A DNA stretch of 64,000 nt from Paractinoplanes maris (GCF_023544465.1 NZ_JALPVL010000017.1:215809-279808); one strand, 5' to 3'; positions 24,714 through 34,013 are shown, counted from the stretch's first letter. Translations and numbers: made by a program. The notes: a model not told the origin generated them from the letters alone.

Positions 24714-26429
24714 TCACGGGGCCGGCGTCTGCTTGCCGAACGCGGTGAAGAACTTGTCGCGGAAATCGCTCATCGGCCAGACCGGGGCGTCCGGGCGGGG
24801 GCGCAGGCCCTCGGTCCAGCCCCAGCTTGTGATGCGGTCGAGCACCTTCGGGTCCTTGGCCAGCACGGTGATCGGCACGTCGTGGCTGGCCCCGGCGCCG
24901 GCCGCGATCGGAGACGGCTGGTGGTCGCCCAGGAAGACCATGACCAGGTTGTCGTCGCCGTAGAGCTTGACCCAGTTGATCAGCGCCGTGAGGGAGTAGA
25001 CGATCGACTTGCCGTATTCGGCCCGCACCTCGCGCGGCTCGGCCCACAACGCGCTCGGCTTCTTGCCCTCGTCGACCATCTTGCGGTAGATCGAGCCGTC
25101 GCCCACCTGCTCCCAGTCGGGCAGGTAATCCGGGATCGGCGCCCACGGCGTGTGACTCGACACCAGCGGCATCTCGACCATCAGCGGGCCGCGGCCGGGC
25201 TTCTTGTACTCGATCGTGTTGAGCTGCTTGAGCGTGTACTGGTCGGGCATCGGCGACCAGCTGAACTTCGGCCCCTGGTATCCGAGGTTCCGCGAGTCCC
25301 ACACCGTGTCGTACCCGTAGAAGTTGCCCTCGGGCCACGCGCGCGTCGCCCCCGGCATGACGCTCACGGTCCGGTAGCTCGCGTTGCGGAACGCCCTGGT
25401 CAGCGTGAGCCGGTCGGTGGCGACCAGGTTGCGGTACCGCTGCTCGTTGTTGATCCACAGTCCGGACTCGAACGTGGCGTGGGCCAGCCAGCTGCCACCC
25501 CCGAACGTGGGCGACGTGAGCCAGCCGCTGCGGGCGGCGAAACCGGCCCCGGCCAGCTGGGCGGTGCCCCGATCGAGCACCGGCGTGACGGTCGGCGCGA
25601 GCGCGATGCCCTCGACGGCGCTGCGGCCGTAGCTCTCGACGAACGTGAAGATGACGTCCTTGCCCTCGAGCCCGGTGAGCATCTGCGGCGGCGGGACGGT
25701 CTTGAACGCGTCCCGCTGCACCTCCTGGGCGAACTCGGCCTCATCGCGCAGACCGGCCCGGGCCTGATGGGCACGATCCCAGGCGTACGTGGCCGTGCTG
25801 CGCGCCGCGACCGGCACCGCACCCCAGATCGAGACGCCGAGTGTGAAGGTCAGAGCCCAGGCCACCCCGGCGCCGCCGGCCGCGATCGCCGACCGCCGCC
25901 GGTGCCGGGCCACCAGAGCGCCCACCCGCAGCACCGACCAGCAGGTCACCGCGAGGACGGCCACGACCAGCAGCACCATCACGGCCACCGCGGCGAGGGC
26001 GGCGAACCGGCCGTACGAGTCGACGACGAAGCTGAACGCGTCGTCGAACAGCACCCAGTCGAGCACCGGGTCGAACGGGCGGTTGAGCTCCTCGAAGAAG
26101 CCCATGTCCAGGCACTTCTCGATCACCAGAAGGCCGACGACGCTGCCGGCCACGACCGCGAACACCCGGCGGGCCCGGGGCGGCAGCACCACCAGCAGGC
26201 CGAGGATCACCGCGCCCTCGATCGGGAGGCGCAGAAACCCCATCGGGGTGAGGCGGGCCAGGATGTTGGGGAAGATGAGAGCCGCGAACAACAGCACGGC
26301 GGCCAGGATCGTCAGCGCGAGCTGGACCCTCGGCCGGCGGGCAAACCCGCCCAAACGGGCACGGAGGCGGGCGCGGCGGCTCTCGACGGCTGGCGGGCCG
26401 TCCTGGATCTCGGGCACGCCAGGGGACAC
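24714..26429 (-). CDS. Membrane sulfatase-fold protein (LtaS/phosphoethanolamine transferase-like)
   Basis: This 571-aa protein has about four to five TM helices in its first ~225 residues and a large extracytoplasmic alkaline-phosphatase/sulfatase-fold domain. The metal and nucleophile motif VIFTFVESYGRSAVEG is near residue 262, and the second metal site VMVFLGDHQPSP is near 505. In lipoteichoic acid synthases the nucleophile is a Thr after the ES-type motif; here Ser/Tyr/Gly follow Glu, so the exact reaction is open. It likely transfers or cleaves a phosphoglycerol-like group at the outer membrane face. It is divergent from phosphoketolase. Confidence 0.75.
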   Translation of the reverse strand: MSPGVPEIQDGPPAVESRRARLRARLGGFARRPRVQLALTILAAVLLFAALIFPNILARLTPMGFLRLPIEGAVILGLLVVLPPRARRVFAVVAGSVVGLLVIEKCLDMGFFEELNRPFDPVLDWVLFDDAFSFVVDSYGRFAALAAVAVMVLLVVAVLAVTCWSVLRVGALVARHRRRSAIAAGGAGVAWALTFTLGVSIWGAVPVAARSTATYAWDRAHQARAGLRDEAEFAQEVQRDAFKTVPPPQMLTGLEGKDVIFTFVESYGRSAVEGIALAPTVTPVLDRGTAQLAGAGFAARSGWLTSPTFGGGSWLAHATFESGLWINNEQRYRNLVATDRLTLTRAFRNASYRTVSVMPGATRAWPEGNFYGYDTVWDSRNLGYQGPKFSWSPMPDQYTLKQLNTIEYKKPGRGPLMVEMPLVSSHTPWAPIPDYLPDWEQVGDGSIYRKMVDEGKKPSALWAEPREVRAEYGKSIVYSLTALINWVKLYGDDNLVMVFLGDHQPSPIAAGAGASHDVPITVLAKDPKVLDRITSWGWTEGLRPRPDAPVWPMSDFRDKFFTAFGKQTPAP

Positions 26430-26558
26430 GGATGAGCGGGGCCCGTCGGTTCAGCGACACGCGAAAGTCACTTCCACCCGGTACCAAAGACTCTGTTGGC
26501 CGCTCCCGAGTAGCCATAACGTGACCGTCAACGACCGCGAAGCGAGAGGACAAGCCCT

Positions 26559-28952
26559 GTGTCCACGGCTGTCTCCGACCTGTTGCCGACGCTCGACGAT
26601 GCCGACCTGGCCCGGGTCGACGCGTGGTGGCGGGCCAACAACTATCTGACCATCGGTCAGATCTACCTGCAGGCCAACCCGTTGCTGCGCGAGCCCCTGA
26701 AAGCCGAGCACATCAAACCCCGGCTGCTCGGCCACTGGGGCACCAGCCCGGGCCTGTCCTTCGTCTACGCGCACGTCTCCCGCCTGATCCGCCACACCGG
26801 CCAGGACGCCATCTATCTGACCGGCCCCGGCCACGGCGGCCCCGCGCTGGTCGCCGCCGGCTATCTCGAGGGCACCTACAGCGAGGTCTACCCCGACGTC
26901 ACCCTGGACGAGCCGGGCCTGCGCAAGCTGTTCCGCCAGTTCTCCAGCCCCGGCGGCATCCCGAGCCACGTCTCGGTGACCACGCCGGGCTCGATCCACG
27001 AGGGCGGCGAGCTGGGCTACGTGCTGGTCCACGCGTTCGGGGCGGTCATGGACAACCCCGACCTGCTCGCGATCGCCGTGGTCGGCGACGGCGAGGCCGA
27101 GACCGGCCCGCTGGAGGGCTCCTGGAAAGGTGTGTCCTTCCTCAACCCGGCCCGCGACGGCGCCGTCCTGCCGATCCTGCACCTCAACGGGGCCAAGATC
27201 TCGGGGCCGACCGTGCTGGGCCGCAAGGACCCGGCCGAGGTCCGCGAGCTGCTCAGCGGTCACGGTTACGACGTCATCGAGGTCGAGGGCGACGACCTGC
27301 CCGGCATGCACCACCGGTTCGCCGCCGCGCTGGCCGAGGCCTGGGGCCGCATCCGCACCATCCAGCGCTCGGCCCGCGAGGGTGACTGGGACGGCACCCG
27401 CCCGACCTGGCCGCTGATCGTGCTGCGGACGCCGAAGGGCTGGACCGGCCCGGCCGAGGTCGACGGGGTGAAGGTCACCGGCACGTTCCGGGCCCACCAG
27501 GTGCCGCTGGCCGGCGTGCGCGACAACCCGGAGCACCTGGCGCTGCTGGAGCAGTGGCTGAAGTCGTACCGGCCGGAGGAGCTCTTCGACGACGACGGCG
27601 CCCCCGTCGCCCTGCTGCGCGAGCAGGACCCACAAGGTGACCTGCGGATGAGCGCCAACCCGCACGCCAACGGCGGCCGGATCAGCCGCGACCTCGACCT
27701 GCCCGACTTCCGCGACTACGCGATCGACGTGACCGCACCGGCCATCCTGCGGGCCGAGTCGACCCGCAAGCTCGGCGAGTACATGCGCGACATCTACAGC
27801 ACCAACCCCGACCGGTTCCGGCTCTTCTCCCCCGACGAGACCAACAGCAACCGGCTGGGCGCGGTGTTCGAGGTCTCCGACCGGGCCTTCATGGAGCGCG
27901 TCTACCCCGACGACGTCGCGCTCGGCCCCACCGGCCGGGTCATGGAGGTGCTGTCCGAGCACAACTGCCACGGCTGGCTCGAGGGCTACACGCTCACCGG
28001 CCGGCACGGCCTGTTCGCCACCTACGAGGCGTTCGCCATGGTCAGCGCCTCCCAGACGATCCAGCACGGCAAGTGGCTCGAGGAGGCCGACCACCTGCCG
28101 TGGCGCGCCAAGGTGCCCAGCCTCAACGTGCTGCTCACCTCGACGGCATGGCGCAACGACCACAACGGCTTCAGCCACCAGGGCCCCGGCCTCATCCAAA
28201 ACGTGCTGACCCAGCGCGGCACGGTCAGCCGGGTCTACCTGCCGCCGGACGCGAACTGCCTGCTCTCGGTGGCCGACCACTGCTTCCGCTCGAAGTCCTA
28301 CATCAACCTGATCGTCATCGACAAGCAACCGCAACTGCAGTGGCTGACCATGGACGAGGCGATCGAGCACTGCGCCCGCGGCGCCGGCATCTGGAATTGG
28401 GCCGGCACCGACGACGGCACGAGCGACCCCGACATCATCCTCGGCTGCGCCGGCGACGTGGTCACCATGGAAACGGTCGCGGCCGCCCAGATCCTGCGCC
28501 AGCGCCTCCCCGGCATGCGCGTGCGCGTGGTCAACGTCGTCGACCTGATGACGCTGGTCCGCCCGAAAGACCACCCGCACGGCATGAGCGACACCCTGTT
28601 CACCGAGCTCTTCACCGACACCGTCGACGTGGTCTTCGCCTTCCACGGCTACCCCGGCGCCATCCACCAGCTGGTCCACGGCCGCCCCGACGCCGACCGC
28701 TTCCGCGTGCGCGGCTTCATCGAGCAGGGCACCACCACAACCCCCTTCGACATGACGGTCCGCAACAAGGCCTCCCGCTACCACCTGGTCATGGACGCCA
28801 TCAACAACGCCCGCCGCCTGCCCCAGGGAGCCGAGGATCTGAAGAAGTGGTGCGAGTCCCAGCTGGCCCGCCACGAGCGCTACGTGGTCGAGCACCTGGA
28901 GGACATGCCCGAGGTCCGCGACTGGTCCCTCGGCGATTGGGCCACCTCCTGA
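26559..28952 (+). CDS. xfp: Xylulose-5-phosphate/fructose-6-phosphate phosphoketolase
   Basis: At 797 aa this is full length for the family. Visible segments are GHWGTSPGLSFVYAHVSR, YLTGPGHGGPALVAAGYLEG (active-site His), the TPP motif GDGEAETGPLEGSWKG near residue 180 and LSEHNCHGWLEGYTLTGRHG. The TPP enzyme splits xylulose-5-P or fructose-6-P with phosphate, giving acetyl-phosphate and a triose or tetrose phosphate. GTG at 26559 follows GCGAGAGGAC. No acetate kinase gene is adjacent. Confidence 0.95.
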   Translation: MSTAVSDLLPTLDDADLARVDAWWRANNYLTIGQIYLQANPLLREPLKAEHIKPRLLGHWGTSPGLSFVYAHVSRLIRHTGQDAIYLTGPGHGGPALVAAGYLEGTYSEVYPDVTLDEPGLRKLFRQFSSPGGIPSHVSVTTPGSIHEGGELGYVLVHAFGAVMDNPDLLAIAVVGDGEAETGPLEGSWKGVSFLNPARDGAVLPILHLNGAKISGPTVLGRKDPAEVRELLSGHGYDVIEVEGDDLPGMHHRFAAALAEAWGRIRTIQRSAREGDWDGTRPTWPLIVLRTPKGWTGPAEVDGVKVTGTFRAHQVPLAGVRDNPEHLALLEQWLKSYRPEELFDDDGAPVALLREQDPQGDLRMSANPHANGGRISRDLDLPDFRDYAIDVTAPAILRAESTRKLGEYMRDIYSTNPDRFRLFSPDETNSNRLGAVFEVSDRAFMERVYPDDVALGPTGRVMEVLSEHNCHGWLEGYTLTGRHGLFATYEAFAMVSASQTIQHGKWLEEADHLPWRAKVPSLNVLLTSTAWRNDHNGFSHQGPGLIQNVLTQRGTVSRVYLPPDANCLLSVADHCFRSKSYINLIVIDKQPQLQWLTMDEAIEHCARGAGIWNWAGTDDGTSDPDIILGCAGDVVTMETVAAAQILRQRLPGMRVRVVNVVDLMTLVRPKDHPHGMSDTLFTELFTDTVDVVFAFHGYPGAIHQLVHGRPDADRFRVRGFIEQGTTTTPFDMTVRNKASRYHLVMDAINNARRLPQGAEDLKKWCESQLARHERYVVEHLEDMPEVRDWSLGDWATS

Positions 28953-28994
28953 CCTGATTGAGGGTGGTGTCGGGCGTCGCGGTCTGACGGTGCG

Positions 28995-29710
28995 GGTTGC
29001 CAGGCCCGGGGGCGTCGTAAGTCCGGGGACTGCTGGCCCGTCGCGGCTCGGCACGGTGTGGTTGCCAGGCCTGCGGCGTCGCGGCGGCGGTCACTGCCGC
29101 CCCTCGCGGCTGGGCGGTGGGCGGGGTGCGGATTGCCAGGCCCGGGGCGTCGTGGTTGCGGTCACTGGCGCCCCTCCCGGCCGGGCGATGGGCGGGGTGC
29201 GGATTGCCAGGCCCGGGGCGTCGTGGGTGCGGTTCCTGCCGCCGCTCGCGGCTGGCCGGTGGGTGCGGTGGGGATTGCCAGGCCCGAGGCGTCGTGGGTG
29301 CGGTCACTGCCGCCCCTCCCGGCCGGGCGATGGGCGGGGTGCGGATTGCCAGGCCCGAGGCGTCGTGGGCGCGGTCACTGCCGCCCCTCCCGGCCGGGCG
29401 ATGGGCGGGGTGCGGATTGCCAGGCCCGAGGCGTCGTGGGCGCGGTCACTGCCGCCCCTCCCGGCCGGGCGATGGGCGGGGTGCGGATTGCCAGGCCCGA
29501 GGCGTCGTGGGTCCGGTCACTGCCGCCCCTCCCCGCTGGGCGATGGGCAGGGCTCGGTCGCCAGGCCCGAGGCGTCGTGGGCGCGGTCACTGCCGCCGCT
29601 CGCGGCTCGATGGTGGCCACTGTGCGGGGGGGGCGTCGTAGGTACGGTAGCTGTTGCCTCTCGCGGCTGGGTGCTGGACGCACTGAGGTTGTCGGGCCTG
29701 GGCCTCGTGG
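28995..29710. repeat. 71-bp minisatellite array, about nine direct copies
   Basis: Units containing ATTGCCAGGCCCGAGGCGTC start at 28995, 29060, 29131, 29202, 29273, 29344, 29415, 29486 and 29556, spaced 71 bp except the first (65) and last (70). Diverged copies continue to about 29710. The three at 29344-29556 are nearly identical. Because 71 is not a multiple of three, every frame cycles through the same peptides, which is why long but meaningless open frames cover the array on both strands. The same repeat returns inverted at 31370-31640. Confidence 0.9.
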
Positions 29711-30185
29711 TGTGGCGAATTCCGCCGTTCCGGATTGACGGTGAGCACAGCCGTGCTGGTCGGGCCCATCCGGTCGTCGGTGCGGCCACCGCCCCGTCGC
29801 CGGGGCTAACGGTTGCGCTTTCGACAATGCTGATTCTGGATTGTCGTGATCTTCCGACTGTGCACTAATGCGCGAGTGCGCAAGCACCGCAGTGGGATTA
29901 GGCGTTGTCGCATGGACATCAGATTCACGATTAGCGCAACGCCAGTTCAGTGGACTTTGCGCGGCATCCCCACAATGGTCACGGGTTGTTAATTTGAAAG
30001 TCAATTGGCCCACTGGCGCCGAGATGACCGCCGGTCGCTTCCGTCGAGCCACTGAGGCGCTAAGCCTGAGTAAGCTACTGTAAATCAACATTCGATCGAA
30101 GTCGCTCGGATCTTTGAATAGGCGAAGTTTGGCATGATCGACTCACGTGGGGACGGGCATTTCGCGGTCGACAGGAGGAGAATAT
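29711..30185. promoter_or_regulatory. Lower-GC region upstream of the repeat-rich ORF
   Basis: This ~475-bp stretch has clearly more A/T than its surroundings (for example TTGTTAATTTGAAAGTCAAT near 29988 and CTACTGTAAATCAACATTCG near 30076). I see no convincing gene in it; short frames lack RBS and coding character. It ends in a strong RBS, AGGAGG at 30173-30178. It most likely carries the promoter of the following ORF. Confidence 0.5.
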
Positions 30186-30189
30186 ATGC

Positions 30190-31854
30190 ATGCGGCAGTT
30201 GCAGTTGTTCAGCACAGTGGAGCTGGCGAAAATGCGCGACCGGACCCGAGCCCGAAACTATTCGCCCTCGGGAGACGAGTTCCGCCGCGAGCACGCGCGT
30301 CACCGCGCTTGGGGCAAGGCCCAAAGACATGCAGCGCGCCTGAGCCAAATACGCCGCGCTGCGTCCGAGCTTGAGCCAAGCGCCAATCTCGACTCGTCCG
30401 CCAGCCCGGCATCGCCTACTAGTCACGCGTCGCTTGTTAAGCCCGCATCGATTGCTGGCACCGCTTCACCCCGCACTCCCGCGCCGCCTGCTAAACCCGC
30501 ATCGATTGCTGGCACCGCTTCACCCCGCACTCCCGCGCCGCCTGCTAAACCCGCATCGATTGCTGGCACCGCTTCACCCCGCACTCCCGCGCCGCCTGCT
30601 AAACCCGCATCGATTGCTGGCACCGCTTCACCCCGCACTCCCGCGCCGCCTGCTAAACCCGCATCGATTGCTGGCACCGTTTCACCCCGCACTCCCGCGT
30701 CGCCTGCTATCCCCGCATCCCCCGACAACTCCGCGACCCCTGCCAGCCCTACACCACCCAGGCGCCCCGCATCGCCCGACAACTCGGCGACCCCCGCCAG
30801 TTCCAGAACGCATAGCCGCCCCGCATCGCCGGGCAGATCCGCACCGCGCGGCAAGTCCGATCCGATGCCGGCTCCGGCGCCACAGACCCCGCCCGAGCAG
30901 GGCCTCAAACCCGGACTGCACCGCGAATCCCAGCTGCGCGCCAAGCTCGAGCCGCATGCCGGCACTGAGATGCGCGCCAGTTCACGGCCAAGATCGCAGC
31001 CGGCGCCGAGTAACGGCTCTCCAGTCAACAGCGGAGCACACGAAAGCTCCGATCCTGCGGCGAGCTCCAGCGAAATGCCGACAAATCCGAAACCAGCACC
31101 GACAAGCACTCCGCAGCCGTCAACCGCAACCAGCACGATCACTCAGCCAACCGATCCCCCAATGCAGTCGGCCTCACGCCAGCCGCATCTCCACAATCGC
31201 CAGCGCCAGCACAAGCACCTCCACCATTGCCGTCCTTGCTCCCGCGAGTTGATCGGCCGCCAGCCACGACTCTCATATGCACAGCCGACTGAAGCGCCCG
31301 CCCCGGAACAACACAGACCCATCGCAGGAAGCGACCACCATTGGCGACCACCCGCCTACCGCAACCGGGCGTCGCCACCGACGACCACGACGCCTCGGGC
31401 CTGGCGACCGCGCCCGCCCCACCGCCCAGCCGCGACGGGCGGCAGTGACCGCAACCACGACGCCCCGGGCCTGGCAACCCACACCGCGCCCACCACCCAG
31501 CCCCAAGCGGCAGCACTCACCACGACCACAACGCCCCAGGCCTGGCAACCGCGCCCCGCCCACCACCCATCTGCGACAGGCGGCGATCACCGCACCTCTT
31601 ACGCCCCCGGGCCCGGCAACCCGCAGGCGCCCGTAGGCGTCACCGCGACAGCCCGAATATCCCGGTCAACCCACAGATCCGCGCCCACGCCTGAGCGTTT
31701 GGCGGCCCGACCCCAGCCACCAAAGCCGAACCGGCTAGCCACCCTGATCGGGACGGGTGAGGCGGCTCAGGCCGGCACCTCGTACGACTGCTCCCCCGCG
31801 ATCGCCTCGGACAGGGCGAAATCCGGGTCCGCTACCGGCCGGCCGAAGTGGTAG
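30190..31854 (+). CDS. Repeat-rich Pro/Ala/Ser protein of unknown function, C-terminus uncertain
   Basis: The first ~60 residues form a basic helical domain (FSTVELAKMRDRTRARNY, then DEFRREHARHRAWGKAQRHA) that looks genuinely coding. Five 18-residue repeats (KPASIAGTASPRTPAPPA) follow at ~84-173, then low-complexity Pro/Ser/Ala sequence. From about 31370 the frame runs through an inverted 71-bp minisatellite and overlaps the last 88 bp of the GGDEF-EAL gene antisense, so the true end is doubtful. ATG at 30190 is 11 bp from AGGAGG; ATG at 30186, at better spacing, is in another frame that ends at 30374. No secretion signal or TM helix is seen. Confidence 0.45.
   Translation: MRQLQLFSTVELAKMRDRTRARNYSPSGDEFRREHARHRAWGKAQRHAARLSQIRRAASELEPSANLDSSASPASPTSHASLVKPASIAGTASPRTPAPPAKPASIAGTASPRTPAPPAKPASIAGTASPRTPAPPAKPASIAGTASPRTPAPPAKPASIAGTVSPRTPASPAIPASPDNSATPASPTPPRRPASPDNSATPASSRTHSRPASPGRSAPRGKSDPMPAPAPQTPPEQGLKPGLHRESQLRAKLEPHAGTEMRASSRPRSQPAPSNGSPVNSGAHESSDPAASSSEMPTNPKPAPTSTPQPSTATSTITQPTDPPMQSASRQPHLHNRQRQHKHLHHCRPCSRELIGRQPRLSYAQPTEAPAPEQHRPIAGSDHHWRPPAYRNRASPPTTTTPRAWRPRPPHRPAATGGSDRNHDAPGLATHTAPTTQPQAAALTTTTTPQAWQPRPAHHPSATGGDHRTSYAPGPGNPQAPVGVTATARISRSTHRSAPTPERLAARPQPPKPNRLATLIGTGEAAQAGTSYDCSPAIASDRAKSGSATGRPKW
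30439..30708 (+). repeat. 54-bp in-frame coding repeat, five copies
   Basis: Units start at 30439, 30493, 30547, 30601 and 30655. Copies two to four are identical and the last has a few substitutions. Each encodes 18 residues (KPASIAGTASPRTPAPPA). The period is a multiple of three, unlike the flanking 71-bp arrays, which suggests selection to keep this frame open. Confidence 0.95.
31370..31640. repeat. Inverted 71-bp minisatellite array, about four copies
   Basis: The unit core ACGACGCCTCGGGCCTGGC is the reverse complement of the core at 28995-29710 (GCCAGGCCCGAGGCGTCGT). Successive CTGG landmarks are at 31401, 31471, 31542 and (as CCGG) 31613, i.e. 70-71 bp apart. Copies here are more diverged than in the first array. 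The two arrays form a large inverted repeat around the repeat-rich ORF. Confidence 0.85.
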
Positions 31855-34007
31855 CCCTGCAGGTAGCAGTAGCCGAGGCGGTGCAGGGCTTCGGCCTGGG
31901 CCGCTGTCTCGACTCCCTCGGCCACGGCGACCAGGCCCAGACCCGCGCTCACCTGGTGGAGCGCGTCGGCGATGACCGTGTGGCGGCCGGCTTCGGTGAC
32001 GTTGTCGACGAAGGACTTGTCGACCTTGAGGATGTCTACCGGGACTGTTTGCAGCAGGCCCAGCGACGAGTGGCCGGTACCGAAGTCGTCCAGGGCTATC
32101 CGTACGCCGAGGGCGCGCAGTTCGTGCAGGGCCACCACCGCCTGGCCGCCTTCGAAGACCGCCGTCTCGGTGACCTCGACGGCCAGGCACGAGGCGGGCA
32201 GGCCGCTGTCGGCCAGTGCGGCGGCCACCGTGGCGGCGAAGTGCGGGCGGGCCAGCTGGCGGGCCGAGACGTTGACGCTCACCCGGTCGGGGGCGGCGGG
32301 GCCCAGGGTGGTGCGCCAGGACGCCAGGCGGGCGCAGGCTGTGCGCAGGATCCACTCGCCGAGTTCGACGATCAGGCCGTTGCGTTCGGCGACCGGAATG
32401 AAGGCGGCCGGGCTGACCAGGCCGCGGGTCGGGTGTTCCCAGCGGACCAGGGCTTCGACCGCGGCCACCCGGCCCGTGGGCAGTTCGACGATGGGCTGGT
32501 AGACCACGCGGAACTGGCCGCTGTCGAGCGCGGTGCGGATCTCGGCGCCGAGGCGGACGAATTCGCCGGCCCGTTCGTCCAGGGCAGGGGTCCAGCGGCG
32601 TACGGGTTCGCCGGTCTGCTTGGCCGTGTACATCGCCGTCTCGGCCTGGCGTAGCAGCTCGACGGGGGTGACGCCGGCGCCGCCGGCCAGGCCGATGGCC
32701 ACCCCGACGTACAGTTCGTGGCCGTCGACCGCGACCGGTGCGCTCAGCGCGTGGGTCAGCGACGCGGCGACCGTGCGGGCCTGGTCGGCGCCGGCCGAGC
32801 GCAGCAGCACCGCGAACTCGTCGCCGCCGATCCGTGCGACCAGAGCGTCGCCGGGGGCCGCGGCCGCCAGGCGGGCGGCCAGCGAGTTGAGCACGCGGTC
32901 GCCGAGCGGGCGGCCGAGCTCGTCGTTGACGTTCTTGAAGCCGTTCAGGCCCAGCAGGGCGATCTGCGGACGGCTGCCGGCGGTGAGCGACTGGCGCAGC
33001 GCGTCCTCGAAGCAGCGGCGGCTGGCCACGCCGGTCAGCGTGTCCTGCATGGCGGCCCGGGTCAGCTCGGCCGACTGCCGGCGCACCTCGAACACGAAGC
33101 CCGACATCCGGGCCAGGACCAGCAGGATGAGCGCGCCCGCGCCGATCGCCACGGAGAGCCGGCCGACCGGGTCCGCGCCGATCTGCGGCACGAGCAGCAG
33201 GGAAGGCGCGAGCAGGGCGCAGGCGCCGAAGAGCAGCAGCCGGGACGGGCCGACGCGGGCTGCGGTGCGTCCGCCACCGCCGTGTTCGACGGCCATCGAC
33301 GGGTGCAGCGCGGCGACCGACCACAGGACGTAGGCCAGGAGGAAGACCGGGTCGGCCAGATGGGTCGAGGCCGAGGTGTAAAGCGGGATCACGGCGAACA
33401 ACGTGTCGGCCGCCAGCATCAGCACAGCCCCGGCCACGAGCAGCCGGGCACTGGCCGTCCGGGCGCCGCCACCGGTGAACAGGCGGGCGAGCAGGGCCAG
33501 CACCATCGCGTCGGCCGCGGGGTAGGCGACCGTGGTCACGCGTTCCAGGGTCGAGGTCCCGGAGTCGGCGGCCACCGGATAGAGCACGAAGAGCCAGAAG
33601 ACCAGGCCGATCCCGGTCGCCACGATCGCGGCGTCGATCAGGTCGCCGGCCTCGCTGCGGTGCCGCCGGACGAGCAGGACCAGACCGGCGAAGAGCATCG
33701 GGTACGAGCCGAGGTAGAACACGTCGGCGAACGACGGGTAGGGCGAGCGGTGCAGGACGTTCTCGTAGAACTCGTACGTCAGGTCGCCGAGCACAAAGGT
33801 GATCTGCCCGGCGGCGAACCAGCGCCACATCGCCGGTCGCTGCGGCCGGTGCAGGCGCAGCGCGAGCAGGATGCCCACCGCGGTGGCCACGCCGACGACG
33901 TCGTAGACGATGCTCGCGACCACGCTGCCCTCGGGCAGCACGTAATGACCGGCGGTCGCAGCCATCCCGGCCACGAGCCACCAGATCCAGAGCCGTCCGT
34001 ACCTCAC
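31767..34007 (-). CDS. Membrane GGDEF-EAL protein, likely c-di-GMP phosphodiesterase
   Basis: The 746-aa protein has about nine to ten TM helices in residues 1-300, then GGDEF at ~310-470 and EAL at ~490-735. The GGDEF signature IGGDEFAVLL is intact, but the metal-binding DxD region reads GLNGFKNVND (Asp changed to Gly and Asn), so cyclase activity is doubtful. EAL residues are all visible: EALVRW, NVSARQL, EVTET, DDFGTGHSSL, KVDKSFV, AEGVET and QGYHFGRP. It probably degrades c-di-GMP, tuned by GTP binding. GTG at 34005-34007 may be leaderless, given the promoter motif just upstream. Confidence 0.9.
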   Translation of the reverse strand: MRYGRLWIWWLVAGMAATAGHYVLPEGSVVASIVYDVVGVATAVGILLALRLHRPQRPAMWRWFAAGQITFVLGDLTYEFYENVLHRSPYPSFADVFYLGSYPMLFAGLVLLVRRHRSEAGDLIDAAIVATGIGLVFWLFVLYPVAADSGTSTLERVTTVAYPAADAMVLALLARLFTGGGARTASARLLVAGAVLMLAADTLFAVIPLYTSASTHLADPVFLLAYVLWSVAALHPSMAVEHGGGGRTAARVGPSRLLLFGACALLAPSLLLVPQIGADPVGRLSVAIGAGALILLVLARMSGFVFEVRRQSAELTRAAMQDTLTGVASRRCFEDALRQSLTAGSRPQIALLGLNGFKNVNDELGRPLGDRVLNSLAARLAAAAPGDALVARIGGDEFAVLLRSAGADQARTVAASLTHALSAPVAVDGHELYVGVAIGLAGGAGVTPVELLRQAETAMYTAKQTGEPVRRWTPALDERAGEFVRLGAEIRTALDSGQFRVVYQPIVELPTGRVAAVEALVRWEHPTRGLVSPAAFIPVAERNGLIVELGEWILRTACARLASWRTTLGPAAPDRVSVNVSARQLARPHFAATVAAALADSGLPASCLAVEVTETAVFEGGQAVVALHELRALGVRIALDDFGTGHSSLGLLQTVPVDILKVDKSFVDNVTEAGRHTVIADALHQVSAGLGLVAVAEGVETAAQAEALHRLGYCYLQGYHFGRPVADPDFALSEAIAGEQSYEVPA

Positions 34008-34013
34008 GTCCGG

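Noticed and set aside
26451..29054. An 867-codon open frame opposite phosphoketolase
   Set aside because: The plus-strand phosphoketolase is unmistakable; the opposite frame has no domain and only reflects the GC skew of codon positions.
8280..29710. CRISPR array candidates (26-bp and 71-bp repeats)
   Set aside because: The repeats are contiguous without unique spacers of constant length, and no cas genes are nearby.
28990..29868. Overlapping 170-290-codon frames in the 71-bp array
   Set aside because: All frames cycle through the same repeat peptides, as expected from a period that is not a multiple of three. No RBS precedes them.
29868..30083. A 71-codon frame in the A/T-rich region
   Set aside because: No RBS, no coding-like composition and no motif; the stretch more likely holds the promoter of the following ORF.
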